Counted from the first letter of the stretch, positions 7,556-14,610 are shown. The stretch is 17,255 nucleotides of DNA from CAYZHV01 sp964478055 (GCA_964478055.1 CAYZHV010000061.1:1-17255); one strand, 5' to 3'. Notes: generated by a model from the sequence alone, not told the origin. A program made the numbers and translations.

Positions 7556-7675
7556 GGGCGCCCGGCTCCGGTCAGCCCCGGGGGAGCACCCGAGCCCGGA
7601 GCAGAAGCGCCGAGCCCGGATCCCCGGCGGCGCCCTTGGGCTCGATCCGGGGGCCGAGGCCCCGAAGAACGCTCC
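7556..7675. repeat. GC-rich intergenic stretch with overlapping inverted repeats between convergent genes
   Basis: This 120-base stretch between two convergent stops is very GC-rich. CGAGCCCGGA is directly repeated (7591-7600 and 7611-7620). CGAGCCC (7611-7617) can pair with GGGCTCG (7638-7644), and CCCGGATC (7615-7622) with GATCCGGG (7644-7651). GCTCCGG (7565-7571) can pair with CCGGAGC (7597-7603). GGGGC-CGAG-GCCCC forms a compact hairpin near 7650-7664. None is followed directly by a clean T-run on either strand. It may serve as a structured bidirectional end, but it is not a canonical intrinsic terminator. Confidence 0.4.
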
Positions 7676-8389
7676 CTACTCTTCTTTTCGAACCGGATTG
7701 CGAAGGGTACCGATACCCTCGATCTCAACCTCAACGAGGTCTCCATGCTTCAGGGGGGCAACGCCGCTGGGGGTGCCGGTGAGAATGAGGTCTCCCTCCT
7801 GGAGGGTGAAGTTGCGAGAGATAAAAGCGATAATCTTCGGCAGGGTGAATATCATCTGGCTCGTCCGTCCCTCCTGGCGGACTTCGCCGTTGACCCGACA
7901 GGTCACCTGAAGGTTCTGGACGTTCGGAAGCTCGCTCGTTGGGACAACCACCGGCCCCACGGGGCAAAAGGTGTCGAAGGACTTGCCTCGGAACCAGCCT
8001 GAGCGGTCACCGTTCTGAATATTCCGCTGGCTCACATCGTTGGCGCAGGTATACCCGTAGATGTGCTCAAAGGCGCGATCCTCCGGTATGTTTTTGCCTC
8101 CAAGTCCGATAATCACGGCGAGCTCCGCCTCGTGGTCGGTTCTCGGCTCGTCGAACTCGTAGGTGTCCACGATGGCGGGAAGCACGATCTCTGCTTCCGA
8201 CCCCAGAAGGCTCGAGGAGAGCTTGTTAAAGAGCACCGGCTCCGGAGGCACTTCCGGATCAAAGCCTCGAACCTTGACCGAGAGGCTCTCCTGGATGTGA
8301 GCGTGATAGTTGAGACCAAGAGCGATAATCTTGCTCGGCGCCACGGTGTAGCTGCCGCGTCCGTGTGAGAGGGGTAGTTCTAGTTTCAT
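7676..8389 (-). CDS. Fumarylacetoacetate hydrolase (FAH) family enzyme
   Basis: A 237-residue cytoplasmic enzyme of the FAH fold, whose members hydrolyse, decarboxylate or tautomerise 2-keto acids (acylpyruvases, oxaloacetate tautomerase, HpaG-like isomerases). Visible motifs are GLNYHAH (25-31), PVLFNKLSSSLLG (51-63), HEAELAVIIG (86-95) and YTCANDVSQRN (113-123). Metal ligands would be Glu87, Glu89 and Asp118. Then come GKSFDTFCPVGP (135-146) and LILTGTPSGVAPLKHGD near the end. Length is normal for single-domain members. I chose the ATG at 8389 because AGGAAGGTGG lies just before it; the open frame continues to 8482 without family similarity. It is divergent from an aminotransferase gene and shares its promoter region. 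The precise substrate cannot be read from sequence. Confidence 0.9.
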   Translation of the reverse strand: MKLELPLSHGRGSYTVAPSKIIALGLNYHAHIQESLSVKVRGFDPEVPPEPVLFNKLSSSLLGSEAEIVLPAIVDTYEFDEPRTDHEAELAVIIGLGGKNIPEDRAFEHIYGYTCANDVSQRNIQNGDRSGWFRGKSFDTFCPVGPVVVPTSELPNVQNLQVTCRVNGEVRQEGRTSQMIFTLPKIIAFISRNFTLQEGDLILTGTPSGVAPLKHGDLVEVEIEGIGTLRNPVRKEE

Positions 8390-8392
8390 GGG

Positions 8393-8424
8393 TTTCCACC
8401 TTCCTGTTGGCGGTAGTATACAAT
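8393..8424. promoter_or_regulatory. Overlapping divergent promoters around GTATAC
   Basis: The palindrome GTATAC (8416-8421) gives a -10 on each strand. The minus strand has TATACT (8415-8420) for the FAH-family gene; the plus strand has TATACA (8417-8422), or TACAAT (8419-8424), for the aminotransferase. On plus, TTTCCA (8393-8398) is a possible -35 with an 18-base spacer; on minus the -35 is weak. Both predicted leaders are about 17-20 bases and contain a ribosome binding site. The two polymerases could not occupy the site together. Confidence 0.45.
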
Positions 8425-8447
8425 AGGTAGAAAGGAGTTCTCCACCG

Positions 8448-9557
8448 ATGATTCTGCCTCGAGAACCAGTTCGAGATCTCACCGCCAGTCTCCACGGCGG
8501 GGTTCAAGCCCATGACCTGGAGCGCCTCGGGCTCCAGCGAGATCAGGTACTCGACTTCAGCGTTAGCACGAACCCCTATCCGCCCCCGAGCTCCGTGGTG
8601 GAGGCTGCTCGGTCGGTACCGATAGAAGCGTACCCGGACAGTCGGGCGCGGCGCCTCCAGGAAGCGCTCGCGGCTCTCTTCGACCTCAACTCAGAGCAAA
8701 TAGCAGTCGTAAACGGCACCTCCCAGGCGCTCTGGCTCATTGCCCTCGCCTTTCTCCGGTCCGGAGACGAGGTGCTCACCTTCCCGCCTACCTACGGTGA
8801 CTACCAAACCGTCTCGAGTATGATGGGGGCAAAGACAACGGAGCTCCGCAGTCAGAGAGAAGAGAACTTTGTCCCCCCCTTGGAGGAGGCGGCTAAGCTC
8901 ATACGAGAACGGCCGATCCGCATAGCCTGGCTCTGTAATCCGAACAATCCCACGAGCACCTATCTTTCCCGGAGCGACCTGGAACCGCTACTCGAGGCGT
9001 GCCGGGAAACAGAGACCCTTCTGGTTCTCGATGAGGCGTACGCCAGTTTCTCCACGAAGCGGTTTGCCACGGAGACGCTGATCAACGGCTATCCGGTTCT
9101 TCTTATGCGCTCTATGACGAAAGACTTCAATCTTAACGCTCTGCGCCTCGGCTATATCGCCGCCTCGGAAAACATCGCCCGCGTCATTGACCGGGTCCAG
9201 CCGCCCTGGAGCGTCAACACCCCCGCGGAGGAAGCGGGGCTCATGGCCCTGAAGGAGCTCGACTACTACCGGGAGAGCTGGCGCAAGACCGCCGAGCTCA
9301 CCGAGACCCTTGGCGGGGCAGTCGAGAGTATCGGCTTCAAGCGGTATCCGGTGGGGTGCAACTTTCAGCTCTTTGAAGGGCCCCGGGAGCTCGACCTCGC
9401 CGCAAAGCTCTGGGACCAAGGCATGAAGATCCGAGACTGCACCTCCTTTGGGCTCCCGGGTTACTTCCGGATCGGCACACGAAGCCGCAGCGACAACGAG
9501 CGCCTTACGAAGGCGATCACGGAAATCTACTCGATGAGCTCCGGCTCCCCGAGATAA
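8448..9557 (+). CDS. PLP-dependent aminotransferase, histidinol-phosphate aminotransferase / CobD-like
   Basis: A 369-residue fold-type I PLP enzyme of the class I/II aminotransferase family. The start LDFSVSTNPYPPPSSV resembles threonine-phosphate decarboxylase (CobD) and HisC proteins. The cofactor residues are all visible: NPNNPT (164-169), LDEAY with Asp195 and Tyr198, and SMTKDFNLNALRLGY with Schiff-base Lys225 and Arg233. YFRIGTR near the C-terminus carries the substrate-carboxylate arginine. AAAGGAG lies 10 bases before the ATG. No histidine or cobalamin pathway gene is next to it, so HisC, CobD or another amino-acid role cannot be separated here. The last 31 bases overlap the end of the convergent SanA-like gene. 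Confidence 0.88.
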   Translation: MILPREPVRDLTASLHGGVQAHDLERLGLQRDQVLDFSVSTNPYPPPSSVVEAARSVPIEAYPDSRARRLQEALAALFDLNSEQIAVVNGTSQALWLIALAFLRSGDEVLTFPPTYGDYQTVSSMMGAKTTELRSQREENFVPPLEEAAKLIRERPIRIAWLCNPNNPTSTYLSRSDLEPLLEACRETETLLVLDEAYASFSTKRFATETLINGYPVLLMRSMTKDFNLNALRLGYIAASENIARVIDRVQPPWSVNTPAEEAGLMALKELDYYRESWRKTAELTETLGGAVESIGFKRYPVGCNFQLFEGPRELDLAAKLWDQGMKIRDCTSFGLPGYFRIGTRSRSDNERLTKAITEIYSMSSGSPR

Positions 9558-10174
9558 CGCGGTGAGCGGTTGAAGACGTAGACGTCGAGGACCGCCTTTA
9601 CCCGGGCCAGGGCCTCCCTGAGCCGTACCGAGACCCCAGCCCACCCTTCCACGTCCGCCGCGGCATATCCCACCGCATCGAGGCCCGAGGCGGAGGCAAT
9701 GAAGAGTGCCCGCTGGAGATGAAAAGCTTGAGAAACCAGGAGGACCGACTCGAGACCAAAGACCTTTCTCGCCCGAACTACGGAGTCGAGGGTGCTGAAT
9801 CCGGCGTAGTCGAGTACGATCCGTTCCTCTGGAACCCCGGACCGCATAAGCGCCTCCCGCAAATAGGCGGGTTCGTTGTAACTCTGATGAGAGTTGTCGC
9901 CGCTGGCGAGAATGAAATCCACCGTTCCGGTTTCGTAGAGCCTCACCGCCGCGGCGACCCGATTGTCGAAAAAGGGATTCGGTCTACCGCCTCGCACCCA
10001 GCGGCTCGTACCGAGAAGAAGGGCGACCCGAGCTGGGGGAACCGAGGCGAGGTCTCTGTAGATAAACCCCTCGCTCTGCTGCACGACCAGGGTGTTGGAG
10101 AGAAAGATGAGAACAATACTCCCAAGCGCCGCGTGACGCAGGAAGAAGAAGAGAACGTAGAGTATTCTGCCCAT
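9527..10174 (-). CDS. SanA/YdcF-like DUF218 membrane protein
   Basis: A 215-residue protein with one N-terminal membrane segment (about 4-30) and an extracytoplasmic DUF218 domain. Family features include VALLLGTSR (50-58), GRPNPFFDNRVAAAVRLY (63-80), ILASGDNSHQSYNEPAYLREAL (88 onward) and GVPEERIVLDYAGFSTLDSVVRA (113-135). VSQAFHLQRALFIA follows. These match SanA, which is linked to envelope barrier function in enterobacteria; its biochemical activity is not established. The ATG at 10174 lies 13 bases after the stop of the HEAT-like gene and has neither a clear ribosome binding site nor a -10-like hexamer of its own, so coupling is likely. The open frame extends to 10411 but that upstream part is antisense-like Arg/Ser-rich sequence overlapping the HEAT gene. 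Confidence 0.87.
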   Translation of the reverse strand: MGRILYVLFFFLRHAALGSIVLIFLSNTLVVQQSEGFIYRDLASVPPARVALLLGTSRWVRGGRPNPFFDNRVAAAVRLYETGTVDFILASGDNSHQSYNEPAYLREALMRSGVPEERIVLDYAGFSTLDSVVRARKVFGLESVLLVSQAFHLQRALFIASASGLDAVGYAAADVEGWAGVSVRLREALARVKAVLDVYVFNRSPRYLGEPELIE

Positions 10175-10187
10175 GGAGGGGGCGGCG

Positions 10188-10913
10188 TTACCTGCCTTGC
10201 TGCTCCCGAATGTTAACGATCGCTTCAATGGCTCGGCGGCGAACGGTGCGAATATAGGGCGCCGAGGCGGTCTCGAGGAGGACCGAAACGATCTCAGGAT
10301 CGATAGGAGGCTCCGCCTGGCTCGCGAGCTTCTCGAGGGAGAGAATCGCGGCGAAAGCCAGGTTGTTGTCGGGCGTTTGCGAGGCGTTTTCAACCTGCAG
10401 AACCCGAACAACCTGAGCAGAGACTTCGTTGTTCTCGTTTAGTCCAATGGTGCCGAGACCGTAGACCGCTTCGGAGAGAACCATCGGTTCGTTATCCTCC
10501 TGGGCTATTCGGACCAAGACATCCTTGGCGGTCTCTCCACCGATCTCCGCGATCAGTGCCGTGGCCTCCCGACGGATTTCAGGGTAGTTGTTTACAACCC
10601 GGCCACCGGAGCGAACCTCCCGAAAAGTTCCCTCCCCGGCGAGGGACTGAAGGATCAGAAAAGCGCCGTCGTCCTGGGGAGATACGGTGCCACTTTCCAC
10701 CATGCTTCGGATGCTCTGGAGCGCGAGGAGCTTTGACTCCCGGTCCGCCGCAAGAGCCTGGCTGCGCAGTATCTGGAGCTCGATATCCTGACTCAGATAG
10801 AGCTCTTCAATAGTTGCCGGCCCTTCATCCTCAGCCTGGTTCTCCTGCGCCCAGGCTGCCGCCCCGATCAGGCTCAGAACCAAGAGAATCAGGATAACGC
10901 GATTGGCTTTCAT
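10188..10913 (-). CDS. Exported HEAT-repeat-like protein
   Basis: A 241-residue protein with a signal peptide (residues 1-22, ending AAAWA, cleavage before QENQ), so probably periplasmic. The mature part is a series of helix pairs with recurring patterns such as LLALQSIRSMV, REATALIAEIGG, LSEAVYGLGTIG, LAFAAILSLEKLA and RRRAIEAIVNI. These fit four or five HEAT/armadillo-like repeats, which usually bind other proteins. I chose the ATG at 10913 because GAGGAG lies about seven bases before it. An upstream in-frame ATG (10928) overlaps that site. It lies 35 bases after the lipoprotein gene and 13 bases before the SanA-like gene in the same operon. No enzymatic motif is seen. Confidence 0.82.
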   Translation of the reverse strand: MKANRVILILLVLSLIGAAAWAQENQAEDEGPATIEELYLSQDIELQILRSQALAADRESKLLALQSIRSMVESGTVSPQDDGAFLILQSLAGEGTFREVRSGGRVVNNYPEIRREATALIAEIGGETAKDVLVRIAQEDNEPMVLSEAVYGLGTIGLNENNEVSAQVVRVLQVENASQTPDNNLAFAAILSLEKLASQAEPPIDPEIVSVLLETASAPYIRTVRRRAIEAIVNIREQQGR

Positions 10914-10948
10914 GGCATATCTCCTCATAGTTGCGCTGTCAGTCTACA

Positions 10949-11569
10949 TCAATAGGTGTCTATTTTCCACACCCCATCCTCATTCTCCAACAGGTAGAGG
11001 AGGGCGCGCCGGCCACGGACGTTCATATACGCCTCGACGGTATTCTCATCCACGAACTCGAGGTCGTCAAGCCGGGCGTTCGACCGGCTTGGCACTACAA
11101 CAAAGTTGAAGTAGTCCTCCAGGGATCGCAGGGTTATCTCATTTCGCTGAAGCAGGGGTGACTCGGACCATTGTGCGAGGGTCTCGGGATCTGAGTACTC
11201 CTCTTCGTACTCTTCGGTGAGATAGCTTTTCCACGCCTCGAAGTCCCGCTGCTGGATAATCGTGTTGAGCCGGGCTATTGTCTGTTCGACCTCACCAAAG
11301 GTCTGTTCGTAGACTTCTTCACTTACCTCGAACTCACCCTCACCGTCGGAATCCTCTTGTTCCTCAGGTTCCTCATCCGGCGCTTCCGCCGGCTCTTCCT
11401 CAGGTTCTTCCTCGGGAAGTTCGACCTCCGGCTCCTCCGTGGGCTCCGGCTCTACCGGAGGTATTTCCTCAGCCGGCGCCTCCGTTCTCTCTTCGGGCTC
11501 AGGTGTGGGGGTAACACAGGCGATGATAAGAGAGAGAGAAAGCAGCAACAGCCAGAATAATTTCTTCAT
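10949..11569 (-). CDS. Lipoprotein with Pro/Glu-rich linker and NTF2-like C-terminal domain
   Basis: A 206-residue lipoprotein. The signal peptide MKKLFWLLLLSLSLIIAC ends in a lipobox with acylated Cys18. Residues 20-80 are an extremely acidic Pro/Glu linker (repeats of EEPEEEPAEAP type). Residues 85-206 form a compact alpha+beta domain with DFEAWKSYLTEEYEEEYSD, LEDYFNFVVVPSRSNARLDDLEF and a final strand GVWKIDTY. This resembles NTF2-like domains; the family call is by pattern only. It probably sits on a membrane with the domain extended by the linker. It is the first gene of the lipoprotein / HEAT / SanA operon. No Shine-Dalgarno precedes the ATG, and the promoter -10 is 10 bases away. Confidence 0.82.
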   Translation of the reverse strand: MKKLFWLLLLSLSLIIACVTPTPEPEERTEAPAEEIPPVEPEPTEEPEVELPEEEPEEEPAEAPDEEPEEQEDSDGEGEFEVSEEVYEQTFGEVEQTIARLNTIIQQRDFEAWKSYLTEEYEEEYSDPETLAQWSESPLLQRNEITLRSLEDYFNFVVVPSRSNARLDDLEFVDENTVEAYMNVRGRRALLYLLENEDGVWKIDTY

Positions 11570-11579
11570 TTCGAGGTCA

Positions 11580-11609
11580 ATTCTATTGAGAGGGGTTATC
11601 GGTTGTCAA
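11580..11609 (-). promoter_or_regulatory. Promoter of the lipoprotein operon (near-leaderless)
   Basis: On the minus strand TTGACA (11604-11609), an 18-base spacer and TAGAAT (11580-11585) form a near-consensus promoter. The ATG follows the -10 by 10 bases, so the leader would be only three or four bases, too short for a ribosome binding site. None is present. Confidence 0.65.
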
Positions 11610-11614
11610 ACAAG

Positions 11615-11643
11615 TTGCCCACTCCACTGTAGTGAAGTAGTAT
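11615..11643 (+). promoter_or_regulatory. Promoter of the 651-residue protein gene
   Basis: TTGCCC (11615-11620), a 17-base spacer and TAGTAT (11638-11643) precede the ribosome binding site GGAGGT (11647-11652) and the ATG at 11661. Its -35 is five bases from the -35 of the divergent lipoprotein promoter, so the two promoters are back to back. Confidence 0.55.
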
Positions 11644-11660
11644 TCTGGAGGTAAAGGTCA

Positions 11661-13616
11661 ATGTCGCTGGCAAAAAGTGTTACTCGAATCCTCCACCTCT
11701 TCGCAACTCGTACCGGTTCTTCTAGGCTTCGATTTGACGGCCTGGCCTCCTTTGCGAACCGATATGCTAGAAAGCATCAGTACGAGACGCCGGAGCTGGA
11801 TGTCCTGGTAGAGGGAGATCAGAGCAATCTCATCCAAGCTCTCGAAGGCCTCGAGCGGTCCAACGTGGTGGTCCTGGAGCGGGACGACACAGGCAACCCC
11901 TCGGTAGTTTACTATCCCGCCTTCTTTCGGCTGGAACTCGACCGCCTCTACTCGAGAGTAAGCGAAGAGCCCGAGCGCCCCTTCCCGCGGGAAGAGGATC
12001 TGCCCTTTGCGCCCCCCTCGCACCAGCTCAAAACGGTCTCGGTCACTGAGGAAATCGTCGAGTGGATCGGTGCCGCCGAGTATCCGCCCAATCTGATTCT
12101 CAATATCCGCTTTCCCGGCATCATTATACCGATGCTCATAACCCCGCGAATCTTGCAGGAGCGGATGTTGAGCCTCTCCATGCAGAAGATGCGGATATAT
12201 CTGCGTAATCGAAACAACTCCGGCTACATTCGGGCAAAAATGCAAGGCATATTCACCGGCCGGGAGATGATGGTCACCGAGTTCATTCATGGGGCAATGA
12301 CCAATCCTGAAGCGCTCGTTGAGCAACTCAGGAACCCCAATGAGTTTACCTTTCACTTCTGGACCCAGCTCTCCTCCCTGGTGGTAAAGGAGTTCGAAAA
12401 GAAGAAGGAGCTCATGGATGACGAGCAATCGATCTGCCAAGCCTCGTACATCCTCGGTTACCTCTGCGTCTACAACAAAGGTGTGAGCCAGCGAACGCAG
12501 CAGAAGGAAGAGGCGCTCAAGATGGTGCGGCAGAAACTAGACGAGGAGCCGTACGTCTTCCGGATCTCCGAGATCGAGGCGTTCACCGACGATAAAGGAG
12601 TTGCCCTCACCAAGCGATGTCCCAAGGAAGAGATTTTTGCCCTGATCAAGGAGATGTCCACCCCGAAAGATGAAACATCCCTCCCGGAGCTCTTTCCCTT
12701 CTCCCCGGACGGAGAGGACCGGTTCTACATAATGACGCACCGTATCATCCCCTACGTCCTCAAGGAACGGGATCGCCTCAGAAATGACCTCGCCCGGTTC
12801 TATAGGAACGGCTGGGCGGAGCTTCTCAAGAACGATCGAAAGCTCGAGATGATGACCGACGACGACGCGTTTGACGCTCACGTCAAAAAGGCGTACCGGG
12901 AAAAGGCGCCCCTCGCCTTCACACTGACGAGCTTTGATCTGCTCTTTCTCGCCTCCGAGGTGGAGGGCGTGCCGGAGGGAGTTGCTCAAGAGCTGCGGGC
13001 CGAAGTAATCGATACCCGAAAGAAGAATCTCCGCCCCTGGTCGGTGATTTTCAAGCTCGAGCGAAAGCAACTCTACAACGAGGCGAGGTTGATGCTCCCC
13101 TTCTGGATGGCCGTGCCGATCCTCCGCGGAATAGTGCGCCTGCTCAAAAAGATGTTCACCAGTGGCGAGGGCGGAAGAAAGAGTGATACCGCCGAGGCTC
13201 TCGAGTCCGACGAGCAGGCGCGACAGCAGGAGGATTCGGAGGCAACCAAGGGGATGTCCAAGACGGAGAAGCAGGAGCGCCTCAACTTCAAAAAGGCCGT
13301 TGTGGCCCTTCAGCAGGACTATTTGCCGAACGGCGGATCCGTGGAGGAACGCCTCCAGGAGCTACAGGAGGAGTGGAATCCCCTTCTCGACAAAACCGCT
13401 CGGCAACATCTCGTGGAAGACGTAAACGCCCTCTGCCGCGACACCCTGCGCCGGATGAAAGTGACCAACCGGAAGCATCCGCCGGACAAGGCTCGAATCG
13501 AGGCGCTCTCGGAACGAATCGCCGAGAACGAGGCCTTCGATCTCATTCGCAACAGGACCGCCTTCCGCAACTATCTCGAGTTGTACATGCTCTCTCTGCT
13601 CGAAAAGGTTCGATAG
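11661..13616 (+). CDS. Uncharacterised 651-residue protein
   Basis: I do not recognise this protein. It has a good ribosome binding site (GGAGGT, eight bases before the ATG) and sustained coding character. The N-terminal 85 residues (RFDGLASFANRYARKHQYET, then a helix and VVVLERDD / VVYYPAFF strands) could be a winged-helix-like unit. Residues 85-470 are mixed and helical, with many charged segments. A hydrophobic stretch, LMLPFWMAVPILRGIVRLLKKMF (about 477-498), could be a membrane or amphipathic helix. Residues about 500-540 are a charged, probably disordered linker, and the rest is helical and possibly coiled coil. No signal peptide, P-loop, metal or nuclease motif is visible. It is divergent from the lipoprotein operon and converges on the exonuclease gene with 35 bases between stops. 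Confidence 0.85.
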   Translation: MSLAKSVTRILHLFATRTGSSRLRFDGLASFANRYARKHQYETPELDVLVEGDQSNLIQALEGLERSNVVVLERDDTGNPSVVYYPAFFRLELDRLYSRVSEEPERPFPREEDLPFAPPSHQLKTVSVTEEIVEWIGAAEYPPNLILNIRFPGIIIPMLITPRILQERMLSLSMQKMRIYLRNRNNSGYIRAKMQGIFTGREMMVTEFIHGAMTNPEALVEQLRNPNEFTFHFWTQLSSLVVKEFEKKKELMDDEQSICQASYILGYLCVYNKGVSQRTQQKEEALKMVRQKLDEEPYVFRISEIEAFTDDKGVALTKRCPKEEIFALIKEMSTPKDETSLPELFPFSPDGEDRFYIMTHRIIPYVLKERDRLRNDLARFYRNGWAELLKNDRKLEMMTDDDAFDAHVKKAYREKAPLAFTLTSFDLLFLASEVEGVPEGVAQELRAEVIDTRKKNLRPWSVIFKLERKQLYNEARLMLPFWMAVPILRGIVRLLKKMFTSGEGGRKSDTAEALESDEQARQQEDSEATKGMSKTEKQERLNFKKAVVALQQDYLPNGGSVEERLQELQEEWNPLLDKTARQHLVEDVNALCRDTLRRMKVTNRKHPPDKARIEALSERIAENEAFDLIRNRTAFRNYLELYMLSLLEKVR

Positions 13617-13651
13617 CGACCGCAGTTCCCATTGTCGCCGAATCGGGCTAA

Positions 13652-14218
13652 CTAGGTAAGAACTTCCCCGAGGGTGATCTCACCCATAAAGCTCAGCTCC
13701 TGAACACAGGAGTTGAAGAGCTTCATACACATCACCGCATCGTCGAGAGCGCGGTGGGCGTTGTTCGGCGGAAAACCGAGGAGCTCCACCATGCTTTGCA
13801 AGGAGTAGCTCTTCTGTCGGGGGTACGCCTTCTGCGCGAGGATCTGGGTATCGATTAGGGGGTTCTTAACCGCTTCGAGATCGGTGCTCTGCAGGGCGGC
13901 CCGGAGGAAGGCGATATCGAAGCCCGCATTGTGGGCAACCAGTACGGTATCACCGAGAAACTCCAGGAACTGCGGGAGCACGGCGGTCACCGCGGGCTGC
14001 CCTGCGAGCATCTGCGGGGTGATCCCGGTTATCTCGCTCGCCCCCGGCTCCAGAGGAATCTCCGGGTCAACCAGAGTCTGATACTCCCCAAGGATCTCGT
14101 TGCCCCGGAACTTGACCGCCCCGAGCTCGATAATCCTATCCGTCGCCGGATTCAGGCCGGTTGTTTCGAAGTCAAAGGCTGTGAAGGTGACATCGGCTAC
14201 TGACTGGCTCGTATCCAT
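13652..14218 (-). CDS. DEDDh exonuclease (DnaQ / DNA polymerase III epsilon-like)
   Basis: A 188-residue 3'-5' exonuclease domain with all five catalytic residues: Asp16 and Glu18 in FDFETTG, Asp101 in HNAGFDIAF, and His155 and Asp160 in HRALDDA. Such domains proofread replication as the epsilon subunit or act in repair and RNA processing. The short length lacks the C-terminal extension that binds the polymerase, so it may be a stand-alone nuclease. I prefer the ATG at 14218 (MDTSQS): TAGGTT lies eight bases upstream and there is no Shine-Dalgarno. An ATG two codons earlier (14224) is possible. The open frame reaches 14344, but upstream residues show no family similarity. It is divergent from a 93-residue gene. 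Confidence 0.9.
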   Translation of the reverse strand: MDTSQSVADVTFTAFDFETTGLNPATDRIIELGAVKFRGNEILGEYQTLVDPEIPLEPGASEITGITPQMLAGQPAVTAVLPQFLEFLGDTVLVAHNAGFDIAFLRAALQSTDLEAVKNPLIDTQILAQKAYPRQKSYSLQSMVELLGFPPNNAHRALDDAVMCMKLFNSCVQELSFMGEITLGEVLT

Positions 14219-14226
14219 AGCCATAG

Positions 14227-14255
14227 AACCTACTCGACTTCCCGAGCGGATGCAA
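14227..14255 (-). promoter_or_regulatory. Candidate leaderless promoter of the exonuclease gene
   Basis: On the minus strand TTGCAT (14250-14255), a 17-base spacer and TAGGTT (14227-14232) end eight bases before the ATG at 14218. The match to consensus is moderate. Lack of a ribosome binding site agrees with a leaderless message. Confidence 0.4.
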
Positions 14256-14292
14256 CCGTGCCGGGTTTCTGTGCCCTTAGCCGGCGCCGACC

Positions 14293-14322
14293 TTGACACC
14301 CCATGGGAGCCTAGGCTGTTAT
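14293..14322 (+). promoter_or_regulatory. Leaderless promoter of the 93-residue gene
   Basis: A perfect TTGACA (14293-14298), an 18-base spacer and TGTTAT (14317-14322) are followed after only six bases (GACCCC) by the ATG at 14329. Transcription at the normal distance would begin at the A of the ATG itself. There is no Shine-Dalgarno. Confidence 0.6.
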
Positions 14323-14328
14323 GACCCC

Positions 14329-14610
14329 ATGACTGTCGAAGCAATCATGGAGGAGTACGACCTCACCATAGACGACCTGCGCTACTACCTCTCCTTCGAG
14401 CTCGCCGAGAGTCTTCTCACCTATCGGGAAGATCCCCACGGCCTCGCGCGGCTCATTTGGTCCGGAAAGCTGGAAAGCGAACTCTACAACATGGCGGATC
14501 GATACATCGAGGAAAAGAAAGAAGAGCTGAGCCGGGGCCTCATTGACGAGGCCCGGCTGAGAGAGACCTTTCGGGAGGCTCTGCGCCTTCGGAAAGAGCG
14601 ACGCTCCTAA
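14329..14610 (+). CDS. Small uncharacterised helical protein (93 residues)
   Basis: I do not recognise this family. The protein starts MTVEAIMEEYDLTIDDLRYY and is almost wholly helical by composition. An acidic N-terminal half contains a possible helix-turn-helix-like start (EEYDLTIDDLRYYLS), then LARLIWSGKLESELYNMADRY, and a strongly basic tail (LRLRKERRS) follows. No cysteines, signal peptide or membrane segment are seen. The start at 14329 is preferred over an in-frame ATG at 14293 because the latter would lie inside the promoter. The gene has its own consensus-like promoter, which supports it being real. Its TAA overlaps the TAG of the convergent phosphoglucomutase gene by four bases. Confidence 0.68.
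   Translation: MTVEAIMEEYDLTIDDLRYYLSFELAESLLTYREDPHGLARLIWSGKLESELYNMADRYIEEKKEELSRGLIDEARLRETFREALRLRKERRS

Noticed and set aside
11658..12440. A 260-codon minus-strand frame in the 651-residue gene.
   Set aside because: It is antisense to a continuous plus-strand frame that has a promoter and ribosome binding site. The antisense frame has neither.
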